Below, piece after piece: positions 8,437 through 17,069 of a stretch of DNA of 64,000 bases. Position 1 is the stretch's first letter; each line of letters starts with the position of its first letter. Made by a program: the position numbers and the translations under genes. Origin of the DNA: Acidimicrobiia bacterium (GTDB taxonomy: Bacteria > Actinomycetota > Acidimicrobiia > Acidimicrobiales > Poriferisodalaceae). The stretch lies in the NCBI GenBank assembly GCA_022820925.1, contig JAJEEO010000012.1, positions 62,001 to 126,000 on the forward strand, written 5' to 3'. The notes under the pieces were generated by a model. The model ran no database searches and was not told the origin of the DNA. It saw only the letters and a list, made by a program, of their open reading frames with translations.

Positions 8437-8862
8437 ATGGATGCGATGGACTTTGGAAGCCTGAACTGGTGGGCGATCATCGTGGCGATCGTGTTCAACC
8501 AGGTGCTCGGGGCGGCGTGGTACAGCACGCTGGCCAAGCCGTGGATGGCCGAAGTCGGGCTGACCGACGAGGACATGGAGGCGATGAAGGGCACTCCGCG
8601 CCAGTGGTATCCCTACGTGCTGGCCATCGTGCTCGCTTTCGTCTTCACGCTCGTGCTGGCGCTGCTGGGCCAGGGCCTCGACACCGACAGCTTCGGCGAA
8701 GGCCTCGGCCTGGGCCTGTTGGCCGGCGCGGGCTTCGTGCTCACCTCGCACGGCATCAACTACGCCTTCGAGGGCCGCAGCCTGCGACTGTGGGCCATCA
8801 ACGCCGGCTACCCGCTCATCTCCTACAGCGTCATCGGCGTACTGCTGGCGCTGTGGCGCTGA
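8437..8862 (+). CDS. DUF1761 membrane protein
   Basis: A 141-residue integral membrane protein with about four predicted helices: near the N-terminus (WWAIIVAIVFNQVLGAAWY), residues about 62-78, about 85-105, and a C-terminal one (NAGYPLISYSVIGVLLALW). The early W-Y-S pattern (GAAWYSTLAKPWMAEVG) and the short loop between helices 1 and 2 are typical of DUF1761. An AGGAGGG ribosome binding site precedes the ATG. The function of the family is unknown. It is probably cotranscribed with the upstream SRPBCC gene. Confidence 0.85.
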   Translation: MDAMDFGSLNWWAIIVAIVFNQVLGAAWYSTLAKPWMAEVGLTDEDMEAMKGTPRQWYPYVLAIVLAFVFTLVLALLGQGLDTDSFGEGLGLGLLAGAGFVLTSHGINYAFEGRSLRLWAINAGYPLISYSVIGVLLALWR

Positions 8863-8884
8863 CTCCCGGCGTTGCCTGGCGCCG

Positions 8885-10456
8885 TCACAGGGTGGCGATG
8901 TGGCGGAACGCTGAGTATTTGGGCTGGTCGATTGCCACCTGGTGGGCGACTGAGTTGCGCAGGTAGTCGGCGAGGCTGGGTGTGTCGAGCGGCATCGAGC
9001 CGTCTCGCAGTGCGTGCACGAGACGCCACCGCAACTCCGTGACCTGCTCGGCGATCTGTGCATCCGGTGCGGCGCGGTCGCTGACCATCGAATCGCTGTC
9101 GCCGACCAGCGCGGTGAGCCGCTCCAGCTCGTAGCGGTGCAGCTGCGGCCCGATCAGGCGTTCTCGCAACGCGATGTCGAGGGAGTTGCCTGCCACCAGC
9201 GCCAGGAAGTTCGTGCGGCCCTCGGTGGCCTGGCGGACCTCGCCATGCAGGAAGTCGCGCACGCTCTCAAGCAGTTCGTCCACGCGGGGCATGTCTCCCG
9301 CCGCTGCGTGCGCCTGAGCACTGGTCTCGCTGCCGCCGAGCGGCGACGGACCCCGAGGCCGCCGACCGAAATCAGGCTCAAGCAGGCCCAGCTCACGCAC
9401 GGCGGATTGGAACTCCACAGGCCCCGGAATGATCAGGTTGACACAGTCGAGCTGGCATTCCGAGCTGCGGCGACCGATTCCTGGTCGCTCGACGGTGGCG
9501 TCGGAGCCCATCCGGTAGCGATCGGCCATCGACAGGCAGCCCACCGCCCACCAGAACGAACCGAACACTTCCCAGTACTGCACACGATCCCGATCGACGG
9601 GGTGGCCGGCCACATTCTCATAACCGGCAAACAGGTCCTCGTAGTGGCCGAAGCCGCCGACCGGCAGGTGCCGCTGCCCGAACCGCCACGAGTTGGTGCA
9701 CATCCAGCCCAGATCCCGCATCGGATCGCCGATGTGGGCCGTCTCCCAGTCGAGCACCGCGCTCAGTCCCTCGTCGGGATCCACCATGACATTGCCGTTG
9801 CGGAAGTCGTTGTGCACCAGCGTCAGCTCGACCGGTCCGCGGCCGTCCAACTGCTCGGTCAGCCAGCGCCCGGCGTAGTCGATCATCGGCTGGGGAGTGG
9901 GCATCTCCTTGTAGCGGTCCCACGACTCGTCGAGGTACTCGGCTGGCTCGACCCGGCGCAGCACGGTTGAGAGTTTCGAGGCGTCGAGGTCGATGCCGTG
10001 GATTCGGGCCATCTCCTGGCCGCACTGGAACGCCAGCCTGGAACGCACGTCGGCCAGCTCAGGCGCTCTTGCGATTCGGGCGCCCAGCGTGACGCCGTCC
10101 AGCCACTCCATCAGGAAGCCCGCTCCCACGCCGTCGTCGGGTGTCAGCACGTACAGCACTTCCGGCTCGGGAACCCCCGCCGCACGGGCCGCAGCCATGC
10201 ACTGTGCCTCGGCGGCCACGCCCGTGACGTTGTCGCCCTCACGGTCCTCGCCGTCGGGTCCCCGGCGCAGGCAGATGACGAAGCTGGCATCGAGATCGGA
10301 CGCTCGTCGGCACACCAGTCGGTACGTCTCCATGCTGGCCCCGCCGCTGAGTCGCTCAGCCTGCTCCAAGCCGGCACAGTCAGCTATCTCCCGACGCACG
10401 ACGACATCAAGTGCGCCGGCAAATTCGGGCATGAGGTGATGATGCTCGCCGGTCAC
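8885..10456 (-). CDS. APH-type phosphotransferase fused to DUF6285
   Basis: A 523-residue fusion. Residues about 30-340 form an aminoglycoside phosphotransferase/ACAD10-like kinase. It has LSGGASMETYRL (nucleotide loop), FLMEWLDGVTLG, the catalytic LVHNDFRNGNVMV and the metal-binding VLDWETAHIGDPMRDLGW. Residues about 390-523 match DUF6285: PRVDELLESVRDFLHGEV, then FLALVAGNSLDIALRE. In related operons the kinase-like domain works with acyl-CoA dehydrogenases on hydroxylated or CoA-linked substrates, and it is not an antibiotic resistance enzyme on this evidence. The start could be GTG 10456 or ATG 10432. The phytanoyl-CoA dioxygenase gene lies just upstream on the same strand. Confidence 0.82.
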   Translation of the reverse strand: MTGEHHHLMPEFAGALDVVVRREIADCAGLEQAERLSGGASMETYRLVCRRASDLDASFVICLRRGPDGEDREGDNVTGVAAEAQCMAAARAAGVPEPEVLYVLTPDDGVGAGFLMEWLDGVTLGARIARAPELADVRSRLAFQCGQEMARIHGIDLDASKLSTVLRRVEPAEYLDESWDRYKEMPTPQPMIDYAGRWLTEQLDGRGPVELTLVHNDFRNGNVMVDPDEGLSAVLDWETAHIGDPMRDLGWMCTNSWRFGQRHLPVGGFGHYEDLFAGYENVAGHPVDRDRVQYWEVFGSFWWAVGCLSMADRYRMGSDATVERPGIGRRSSECQLDCVNLIIPGPVEFQSAVRELGLLEPDFGRRPRGPSPLGGSETSAQAHAAAGDMPRVDELLESVRDFLHGEVRQATEGRTNFLALVAGNSLDIALRERLIGPQLHRYELERLTALVGDSDSMVSDRAAPDAQIAEQVTELRWRLVHALRDGSMPLDTPSLADYLRNSVAHQVAIDQPKYSAFRHIATL

Positions 10457-10501
10457 GTCGAATTCATCACGAGATCTATGTTGCTTGACCGGTGCGGCCG
10501 T

Positions 10502-11407
10502 TCAGGCGTCCGCGGCGTCTTGCTGCTGGGAACCGAAGATGGTCGGCGGACCTTTGCGGGACCAGTCGGGTGCGCCGTGCATCTGGCGGCCGTCGATCGT
10601 GAGCATCTGGGACGCCTCGCCGCCACAGATCCTGCCGCCGCTGGATCCCAAGACGCCGTTCGCGCCGATGTGGCTGATCGGGTAGGAGTCGACCGCCGAG
10701 TAGGTCTGCAGCAGCAGGGGCCGGGGCCGCGGCGAGTTGTTGGGCAGCGAGCCGTGCACCATGCAGCAGTTGTGCACAGTGACCGAACCTGCCGGCCCGC
10801 CGAGGTACACCATCTGGTCCAGATCCAGGGTTGCCACATCGGCATCGGCCATCGACCCCGCCCAGCTCCCGTCGGGCGCGTACTGGTCGAACAGCGGACC
10901 ACGGTGGCTTCCGGGCAGCACACCCATCGGCGACATCTCGGCGTCGACATCTTCGAGGTACACCCCGATCGTCAGCGGCGAGAAGTCGGTGTGGGGCCAG
11001 AACTGGATGTCCTGGTGCCACTTCACCTCTTCGCCGCCGCCGGACCACTTGAAGTTGAGCTTGGAGTGGTGATAGCGCACCGGGCCGCCGAGCAGGGCCG
11101 AGGCGAGCTGCGCCGGGGGGCCTTCGAAGGTGAACCGCGCATAGATCGGATGCTGGTCGACGGGGGAGATGAGCCGCCGCAGCCTGGGAGCATCGGCCGT
11201 GTGCGTGGGCTCGAGATCGAACACCTTGCCTGAGGCAGATTCTGAGCGGCTGGTATCGATGAATTCCGCCGTCACAGCACGAAGCTCGTCGAGCCATTCC
11301 GGCCCGACAAAGCCCGGCAGGCACAGATAGCCGTTTGCCTCGTAGCTGGCACGCTGACTGTCCGTTATGGCAACGCTGGCGGGTGGGGCAACGTCGGCAA
11401 GTGTCAT
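10502..11407 (-). CDS. Phytanoyl-CoA dioxygenase family protein
   Basis: A 301-residue Fe(II)/2-oxoglutarate-dependent oxygenase. The facial triad is visible: HxD in KWHQDIQFWPHTD, and the distal His in VTVHNCCMVHGSLPNN, followed by SPRPRPLLLQTY with the 2-oxoglutarate-binding Arg. The early YEANGYLCLPGFVG is typical of PhyH proteins. Members hydroxylate CoA esters or small secondary metabolites; the substrate is unknown. ATG 11407 is chosen over the longer frame because upstream codons do not resemble the family. It is on the same strand as the phosphotransferase-DUF6285 gene and 45 bases before it, so a shared transcript is likely. Confidence 0.87.
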   Translation of the reverse strand: MTLADVAPPASVAITDSQRASYEANGYLCLPGFVGPEWLDELRAVTAEFIDTSRSESASGKVFDLEPTHTADAPRLRRLISPVDQHPIYARFTFEGPPAQLASALLGGPVRYHHSKLNFKWSGGGEEVKWHQDIQFWPHTDFSPLTIGVYLEDVDAEMSPMGVLPGSHRGPLFDQYAPDGSWAGSMADADVATLDLDQMVYLGGPAGSVTVHNCCMVHGSLPNNSPRPRPLLLQTYSAVDSYPISHIGANGVLGSSGGRICGGEASQMLTIDGRQMHGAPDWSRKGPPTIFGSQQQDAADA

Positions 11408-11508
11408 GCCCAAACCGTACCGGGCCATCCGCTCGCCATTCTGTGTGCATGGTCGCTCGCGTGATGATGCAACGCCGACCGTCACGACTGGTTGCTTAGG
11501 GTGAGGCG

Positions 11509-12810
11509 GTGGCTGCGGATCTGGTGATCTTGGGGGGTCGGCTGGTTGCGCCGGCTGATGCCACCGAACACGTCGATGTGGTCATTGAGGGTGGCCACAT
11601 CGCAGCAGTGGTGCCCGCTGGGGAGGCGCCGGCGGCGCAGCGAACGCTGGACGCCTCGGGCGCGTGGGTCATGCCCGGATTCGTCGACATCCAGGTCCAC
11701 TTCCGGACGCCGGGCGCCACCGACAGCGAAGACATGGCGTCCGGCGCTGCAGGTGCGGCGATGGGAGGAGTGACGGCCTGCGTGATCATGCCCAACACGG
11801 ATCCGCCGATCGACACACCCGACATGGTCACCGAGGTGCTAGCACTGGCCGCCGGTGTGCCGTGCGATGTCCGGACATCGGCGACTATCACCGCGGGACG
11901 AGCGGGCGAGCGTCTCGCTGATCTCGCGGCGCTGTATGACCTAGGCGTGCGCGTGTTCACCGACGACGGCGACTGTGTAGCTGACGATGCGCTGATGGAA
12001 GCCGCCCTTGCGGCGACCGTGCAGCTGCCCGGTGCTGTCATCAGCCAGCACGCGGAGGACCCTGCGACGGTCGCCGGGGGAATCATCAATGCCGGTGCCG
12101 TGGCCGACCGACTCGGGCTGCGAGGGCGGCCCGCCGAGGCAGAAGTCTCGGTTGTCCATCGGGACATTGAGCTCGCTCGGCGAACGGGAGGCCGCTACCA
12201 CGTATTGCATCTCTCAGTTGCCGCCGCGATGGACCTGGTCGTCCGGGCCAAGCGAGACGGCGTGGCGGTAACGGCGGAGGTCACGCCTCAGCACCTGGTG
12301 CTCACCGAGAATGACGTCGAGCGGCTCGGCACGACCGGCAAGATGAACCCGCCGTTGCGGCTCGCCGATGACGTGGCCGCGCTTCGCCAGGGCATTATCG
12401 ACGGCTCGCTGGATGCCGTCGCGACCGACCACGCCCCCCACCATCCCTCGCTGAAGGATCGGCCGCTGGCCGATGCCCCGCCAGGAATGATCGGTGTGGA
12501 GACGATGGCGCCAGTGGTGTGGTCGGAGTTCGTCGCTACCGGTCAGATGTCACCCGAGCGCTTCGTGGAAGTGGTCTCAACGGCACCCGCCCGCATCGCG
12601 GGCATTGCTGACCACGGCCAGCCGATCCGCGCCGGCAGCCGCGCCAACGTCACCGTGTTCGACCCAACCGCGATCTGGACAGTGCACGCAGTCGAACTGC
12701 AATCGCGCAGCCTGAACTCACCCTGGGCCGGCCGCACGCTGAACGGCCGCGTCCGTCACACAGTGCTGGCAGGCAATCCCGTGGTGGTCAACAACGAACT
12801 GGACGTGTGA
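11509..12810 (+). CDS. Dihydroorotase-like amidohydrolase with altered metal site
   Basis: A 433-residue class I dihydroorotase/allantoinase-type amidohydrolase with a composite beta sandwich and TIM barrel. Many landmarks are conserved: MPNTDPPIDTP, DDGDCVADD, ISQHAED, HVLHLS, TPQHLVLTEND and ATDHAPHH. The first metal motif, normally D-x-H-x-H-L-R-E-P-G, reads DIQVHFRTPG, so the first His of the HxH pair is Gln. The substitution was checked in the DNA (codon CAG). It may be an inactive or altered-specificity paralogue rather than the pyrimidine enzyme. No other pyr genes are nearby. GTG 11509 is the first reasonable start. Confidence 0.85.
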   Translation: MAADLVILGGRLVAPADATEHVDVVIEGGHIAAVVPAGEAPAAQRTLDASGAWVMPGFVDIQVHFRTPGATDSEDMASGAAGAAMGGVTACVIMPNTDPPIDTPDMVTEVLALAAGVPCDVRTSATITAGRAGERLADLAALYDLGVRVFTDDGDCVADDALMEAALAATVQLPGAVISQHAEDPATVAGGIINAGAVADRLGLRGRPAEAEVSVVHRDIELARRTGGRYHVLHLSVAAAMDLVVRAKRDGVAVTAEVTPQHLVLTENDVERLGTTGKMNPPLRLADDVAALRQGIIDGSLDAVATDHAPHHPSLKDRPLADAPPGMIGVETMAPVVWSEFVATGQMSPERFVEVVSTAPARIAGIADHGQPIRAGSRANVTVFDPTAIWTVHAVELQSRSLNSPWAGRTLNGRVRHTVLAGNPVVVNNELDV

Positions 12811-12860
12811 ACGGCAACGCACAGACGCCCTGGCTGCGGAGGCAGCGGGAGGTTCTGCAG

Positions 12861-14051
12861 CTACCAGGCGCCGGCCTCGCGCCACGCTTCGAGCTGCTCC
12901 CACTCTGCGCCGGCTTCGAGCAGCACCTCTTCGGTGTGTTGGCCCAACTCGGCCACCATCGTGCCGGCACGGGTCGGTGTGTCGGACATCGTGATCGGGC
13001 AGCCCACGAAGGTCTGCTCGCCCCATTCGTCGTGGTCGGCTCGCACCAGGTATCCGTTGACGAAGGGCTGTTCGTTGGCAACGACCTCCGAATGGGAACG
13101 CACCGGGCAAAACCGCTGCTCTTCGACCTCGAGCCGCTTTGACCACTCCTCGGTGCTGCGAGTTTCGAACACCTCTCGGAAGAATGCCTGCATCTCGAGT
13201 GCCACCTCGCGCGGCACGAAGTAGGCGTTCCAAGCGGGATGGTCGGTGAGGTCGGGGCGCTCGATGGCTCGGCACATGCCCGGCCACAAGTGCTCTGGAC
13301 AACCTGCCATGGCGATTGCACCGTCAGATGTGGGGAACACGCCGTAGAGCGCGTGCACGAGCGGATGGCCGCCGTTGGAGCGTCCGGCCTCCTCGCCTGT
13401 CATCAGCAGATGGGTGTACTCGAATGCCTGCAGCCAGATCTGCCCGCCGAGCAGGCTCACATCGACGCGCTGACCCCTGCCGGTGCGTTCGCGGGCATAC
13501 AACGCCGCGAGGATCCCCGTTTGCAGGTTCTGCGCTCCGCAGTGATCGGCCACGAGCGCCCCATAGGTTGACAGCGGTCCGCCGTCGAATCCGCTCGAGG
13601 CGATGACTCCGCCGGAGGCTTGCCCTGCGATGTCGGCACCCTCACGGTCGGCCTCGGGACCGTAGGGACCCAAGAAGCTGCCGGCGGCCCAGATGATGCC
13701 CGGGTTCACGGCTGCCAGATCGTCATAGCCCAGGCCCCACTCGTCGAGCGTGCCGGGCTTGAAATTCGACAGCACCACGTCCGAGGTCTCGACCAGCTTC
13801 AGAAAGGCCTCCTTGCCCGCGACGACGCGCAGGTCGAGCGTGACCGAGCGCTTGCCCCGGTTGCATGCGATGTACACCGACGAGTGGCCGTAGTCCTCGA
13901 GCACGTCCACGTGCCGGCCGACATCGCCGACCTGCGGCAGCTCGATCTTGATGACTTCCGCGCCAAGATCGTGCAGCATCGCTCCCGCTTGCGGTCCCTG
14001 CACCAGCGTGGACAGATCCAGAACTCGTACTCCATCGAGTGCGCCAGCCAT
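12861..14051 (-). CDS. CaiB/BaiF CoA-transferase family protein
   Basis: A 396-residue class III CoA-transferase. It begins GALDGVRVLDLSTLVQGP, followed by GAEVIKIELPQVGD, and NRGKRSVTLDLR is the classic motif. The region around VADHCGAQNLQTGILAALYARERTGRGQRVDVSL holds the conserved Asp and the dimer segment. It transfers CoA between carboxylic acids; the acids are unknown. The start is ATG 14051, preceded by AAGGGGAAACC. A longer frame exists to 14294 but lacks family similarity. It converges with the dihydroorotase-like gene, leaving a 50-base gap with no gene. Confidence 0.92.
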   Translation of the reverse strand: MAGALDGVRVLDLSTLVQGPQAGAMLHDLGAEVIKIELPQVGDVGRHVDVLEDYGHSSVYIACNRGKRSVTLDLRVVAGKEAFLKLVETSDVVLSNFKPGTLDEWGLGYDDLAAVNPGIIWAAGSFLGPYGPEADREGADIAGQASGGVIASSGFDGGPLSTYGALVADHCGAQNLQTGILAALYARERTGRGQRVDVSLLGGQIWLQAFEYTHLLMTGEEAGRSNGGHPLVHALYGVFPTSDGAIAMAGCPEHLWPGMCRAIERPDLTDHPAWNAYFVPREVALEMQAFFREVFETRSTEEWSKRLEVEEQRFCPVRSHSEVVANEQPFVNGYLVRADHDEWGEQTFVGCPITMSDTPTRAGTMVAELGQHTEEVLLEAGAEWEQLEAWREAGAW

Positions 14052-14202
14052 GGTTTCCCCTTGGTCAAGTGGTGTCACAGCAATCGGTGACGATGGTACT
14101 GAGCAAGTGCCAAGGCCCCCGCACCACCGCAGCGCATCCGGTGTCGCTATCGGGCCGTTGGCAGTGCACCAAAGCAGGCTGCGGCTGCGAGAATGGGCGA
14201 TC

Positions 14203-14526
14203 GTGACGGACACTGCCGCTGCAGCTTCGGAGCTCGACGAGGCTTCGGCGCGCACGCTGCGGTTCTCCATCCTGATCTCGGCCATTCGCTGCACCCTGAC
14301 CTACGTGATCCTGCCGTTCGCGGCACCGATCATCCGCCTTGCGCCAGGCGTGGGCCCCGCGGTCGGGATCCCGATCGCGTTGGTTGCACTGTGGGCCAAC
14401 ATCGCCAGCATCAAGCGGCACTGGCGCTCCGATCACCGCTGGAAGTGGCCGGTCAGCACGCTCAACGTCGGAATCATCGTGCTGCTGGTGATCCTGCTGG
14501 TGCTCGACATCGGGCAGCTGCTGTAG
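14203..14526 (+). CDS. Small uncharacterised membrane protein
   Basis: A 107-residue protein with three likely membrane segments: residues about 20-40 (ILISAIRCTLTYVILPFAAPI), about 48-65 (VGPAVGIPIALVALWANIAS) and about 85-105 (STLNVGIIVLLVILLVLDIG). A basic loop, KRHWRSDHRWKW, lies between the last two. GTG 14203 is chosen because the first helix follows at a normal distance; codons upstream in the same frame run into sequence antisense to the CoA-transferase gene. I do not recognise a family. It precedes the DenD-like gene by 60 bases on the same strand. Confidence 0.7.
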   Translation: MTDTAAAASELDEASARTLRFSILISAIRCTLTYVILPFAAPIIRLAPGVGPAVGIPIALVALWANIASIKRHWRSDHRWKWPVSTLNVGIIVLLVILLVLDIGQLL

Positions 14527-14586
14527 CACTCGACGGTTCGGCACCGGCTGAATCGCCTCATACACACCCGAAGCGAGGTTCGCCGG

Positions 14587-15546
14587 ATGCACGTGCTGAT
14601 CACCGGGGCCGCAGGAATGCTGGGCCGCAAGCTGACCAAGCGACTGGTGGACGTTGGCATGCTGCGTGGGAGTCCCATCGACCGGATCGCTCTCGTCGAC
14701 CTCGTCGAGACAGCCACTGAGGACGGCATCTGCTTCACGCGCGTCGCCGATATCTGCGAGCCGGGCGTCGCCGCTGAGATGCTGAGGCCAGTACCCGATG
14801 TGATCTTCCATCTGGCCGGCGTCGTCTCCGGCGAAGCAGAAGCCGACTTCGACAAGGGGATGGCCGTCAACGTCGATGGCACCCGGGCGCTGTTCGATGC
14901 CTTGCGTTTCGCTGAAGGGACCCCACGGGTCGTGTTCACGTCGTCCATCGCAGTCTTCGGTGCCCCGTTCCCAGATCCGATCCCCGATGACTTCCACCTG
15001 ACGCCGCTCACCTCGTATGGCATGGAGAAGATGATCGCTGAGGCGCTGCTGGCGGACTACACCCGCCGCGGCTTCTTCGATGGCATCGGCATCCGCCTTC
15101 CCACCATCAGCGTTCGTCCAGGGGCGCCCAACGCCGCCGCATCCGGTTTCTTCAGCGGCATCATCCGCGAGCCGCTGGCTGGAGCACCGGCGGTGCTGCC
15201 CGTGTCCAGGGATGTGCGCCACAGCCACGCCAGTCCCAGAACCGCAGTCGGGTACATGGTTCACGCTGCAGAACTCGACAGCGCGGCGTTGGGGCCCCGA
15301 TGCAGCCTCACGATGCCCGGCGTGTCGGTGACGGTCGGCGAGCAGATCGAAGCCCTGGCTCGTGTCGCCGGTGCCGAAGCGGCGGCGCTGATCGTCGAGT
15401 CGCCTGATCCGACCGTTGCGCACATCGTCTCCGGCTGGCCGGAGCGATTTGACACTCGGCGGGCGCTGGATCTGGGCTTCACTCCCGACGAGAGCTACGA
15501 CGCCATCATCCGCGCCTACCTCGAAGACGACGTCGCCACAAGCTGA
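14587..15546 (+). CDS. denD: D-erythronate dehydrogenase-like NAD-dependent epimerase/dehydratase
   Basis: A 319-residue extended SDR. NAD binds at MHVLITGAAGMLGRKL; TSSIAVFG and the YxxxK pair SYGMEKMIAE are the catalytic elements. The order FHLAGVVSGEAEADFDKGMAVNVDGTR matches the DenD group, which oxidises D-erythronate at C2 in four-carbon acid sugar catabolism. No DenK-type kinase or isomerase is nearby, so the physiological substrate is inferred from similarity only. Its TGA stop is the first codon of a 45-bp repeat array. Confidence 0.8.
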   Translation: MHVLITGAAGMLGRKLTKRLVDVGMLRGSPIDRIALVDLVETATEDGICFTRVADICEPGVAAEMLRPVPDVIFHLAGVVSGEAEADFDKGMAVNVDGTRALFDALRFAEGTPRVVFTSSIAVFGAPFPDPIPDDFHLTPLTSYGMEKMIAEALLADYTRRGFFDGIGIRLPTISVRPGAPNAAASGFFSGIIREPLAGAPAVLPVSRDVRHSHASPRTAVGYMVHAAELDSAALGPRCSLTMPGVSVTVGEQIEALARVAGAEAAALIVESPDPTVAHIVSGWPERFDTRRALDLGFTPDESYDAIIRAYLEDDVATS

Positions 15547-15705
15547 GCGGAGCGAACGAGAGCGGGTGAACGGGGCCCGAGCGGCCCGTGAGCGGAGCGA
15601 ACAAGAGCGGGTGAACGGGGCCCGAGCGGCCCGTGAGCGGAGCGAACGAGAGCGGGTGAACGGGGCCCGAGCGGCCCGTGAGCGGAGCGAACAAGAGCGG
15701 GTGAA
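15544..15705. repeat. 45-bp tandem repeat, about 3.6 copies
   Basis: Units begin at 15544, 15589, 15634 and 15679, exactly 45 bases apart, and are nearly identical. Odd and even copies differ at one base (GAACGAG versus GAACAAG), which implies a 90-bp duplication step. Each unit holds a hairpin, GGGCC-CGAGC-GGCCC. The array sits between the denD-like gene and serA and overlaps the denD stop. A solitary copy lies at 7823-7863. There are no unique spacers, so this is not a CRISPR array. Confidence 0.9.
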
Positions 15706-15821
15706 ACAGTGTCACCGCGCAGGGTCGCGTGTTTGGCACACTGGCTGAACATGCAGACAGTTCTCCCGGTGGCTCGCCTCGCTGCAGCGCGGCGGCAAAC
15801 CGGGCCGCATCACTGAGTCCG

Positions 15822-17036
15822 ATGCGGATCCTCTTCGCCGACAAGATCGATGCTGGCCGCTTGGGCTGGCTCGAAGCTGCGGGCCACGAGTGCGTCGTCA
15901 AGCCCGAATTGGAAGCCGATGATCTGCCTGAGCACATCGCGGGGGTCGAGGTGCTGGTGGTGCGCAGCACCGAGGTGACCCGCAAGGTGTTCAAGGCCGC
16001 TGACGAGCTGGCCATGGTGCTGCGCGCCGGGGCTGGCACCGACACCATCGACTGTGACGGCGCCAGCAAGTACGGCATCTACGTGTGCAACGTTCCAGGG
16101 CGCAACGCCGTGGCGGTCGCCGAGTTGACGATGGGACTGCTGCTGGCAATCGATCGCCAGATCGTCGATGCCTCGTCGGACCTTCGCTCGGGCCGCTGGG
16201 ACAAGTCCCGCTACATGGGTGCCTCGGGCCTGAAAGGCCGCCGCATGGCCATCGTGGGCATGGGCGCGATCGGCATCGAGGTAGCTCGCCGCGCTGCGGC
16301 ATTCGGCATCGAGGTAACTGCGCTGTATCGCTCGGACCGCTCCCGCGAGCTCCTGGCGGACATGAAGCGACTCGAGATCGGGGTCGCACCCGACTACGAC
16401 ACGCTGCTGCGCGACGCCCACATCGTGTCGCTGCACTTGCCGGCCAACGCCGAGACCTGCGGACTCGTGGATGCCGAGTTCCTCGCCAAGATGCCCGACG
16501 GCGCGATCTTGCTCAATACATCACGCGGCGAGATCGTGGACGAGGACGCGCTGCTGCGGGCCCTCGACAAGCGGGGTATGCGCGCAGGTCTCGACGTGTT
16601 CCGGGCGGAGCCAACCGGCACCGACTCCGAGTGGTGTTCGCCGCTTGCGTCCCATCCCAGCGTCACCGGCACGCATCACATCGGCGCATCCACCGTGCAG
16701 GCATCCGAAGACATCGCCGACGGCATCGTCGAAGTGCTCGAGGCGTTCGCGACCGGTGAGGTGCTCAACTGCGTCAACCGGGCCGAGCGGCCGCTGGGCC
16801 GCAGCACCATCGTCGTGCGCCACAGGGACCAGGTGGGAGTGCTGGCTGGGATTCTCATGGCGTTGCGAGCCAGCGGCATCAACGTGCTGCAGATGCGCAA
16901 CGAGATCGTGGCAGGCCCCAAGCACCACGCAGCCGTCGCCACGATCCGGGTTTCCCGACGGCCGTCTCGCAAGGTGCTGGCAGAGCTCACCGAGATGGAA
17001 GCGGTGCACGGGCTGCGGTTGATCAACGCCTGCTGA
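15822..17036 (+). CDS. serA: D-3-phosphoglycerate dehydrogenase (short form with ACT domain)
   Basis: A 404-residue D-isomer-specific 2-hydroxyacid dehydrogenase. NAD binds at RRMAIVGMGAIGIEVARR. The catalytic Arg lies in LLNTSRGEIVDEDAL, the acid in AGLDVFRAEP, and the His in GTHHIGAST. The last 75 or so residues form an ACT domain (TIVVRHRDQVGVLAGILMALRASGINVLQM), the usual site of serine feedback. It would make 3-phosphohydroxypyruvate for serine and glycine synthesis. ATG 15822 is chosen because the fold starts there, although a longer frame runs from 15729. Other 2-hydroxyacids remain possible. Confidence 0.85.
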   Translation: MRILFADKIDAGRLGWLEAAGHECVVKPELEADDLPEHIAGVEVLVVRSTEVTRKVFKAADELAMVLRAGAGTDTIDCDGASKYGIYVCNVPGRNAVAVAELTMGLLLAIDRQIVDASSDLRSGRWDKSRYMGASGLKGRRMAIVGMGAIGIEVARRAAAFGIEVTALYRSDRSRELLADMKRLEIGVAPDYDTLLRDAHIVSLHLPANAETCGLVDAEFLAKMPDGAILLNTSRGEIVDEDALLRALDKRGMRAGLDVFRAEPTGTDSEWCSPLASHPSVTGTHHIGASTVQASEDIADGIVEVLEAFATGEVLNCVNRAERPLGRSTIVVRHRDQVGVLAGILMALRASGINVLQMRNEIVAGPKHHAAVATIRVSRRPSRKVLAELTEMEAVHGLRLINAC

Positions 17037-17069
17037 GCGCACCAACGGTGCCCGCCATAGTGTGATCCG

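Noticed and set aside
15544..15705. CRISPR array
   Set aside because: The 45-bp units are contiguous with no unique spacers, and no cas genes are nearby.
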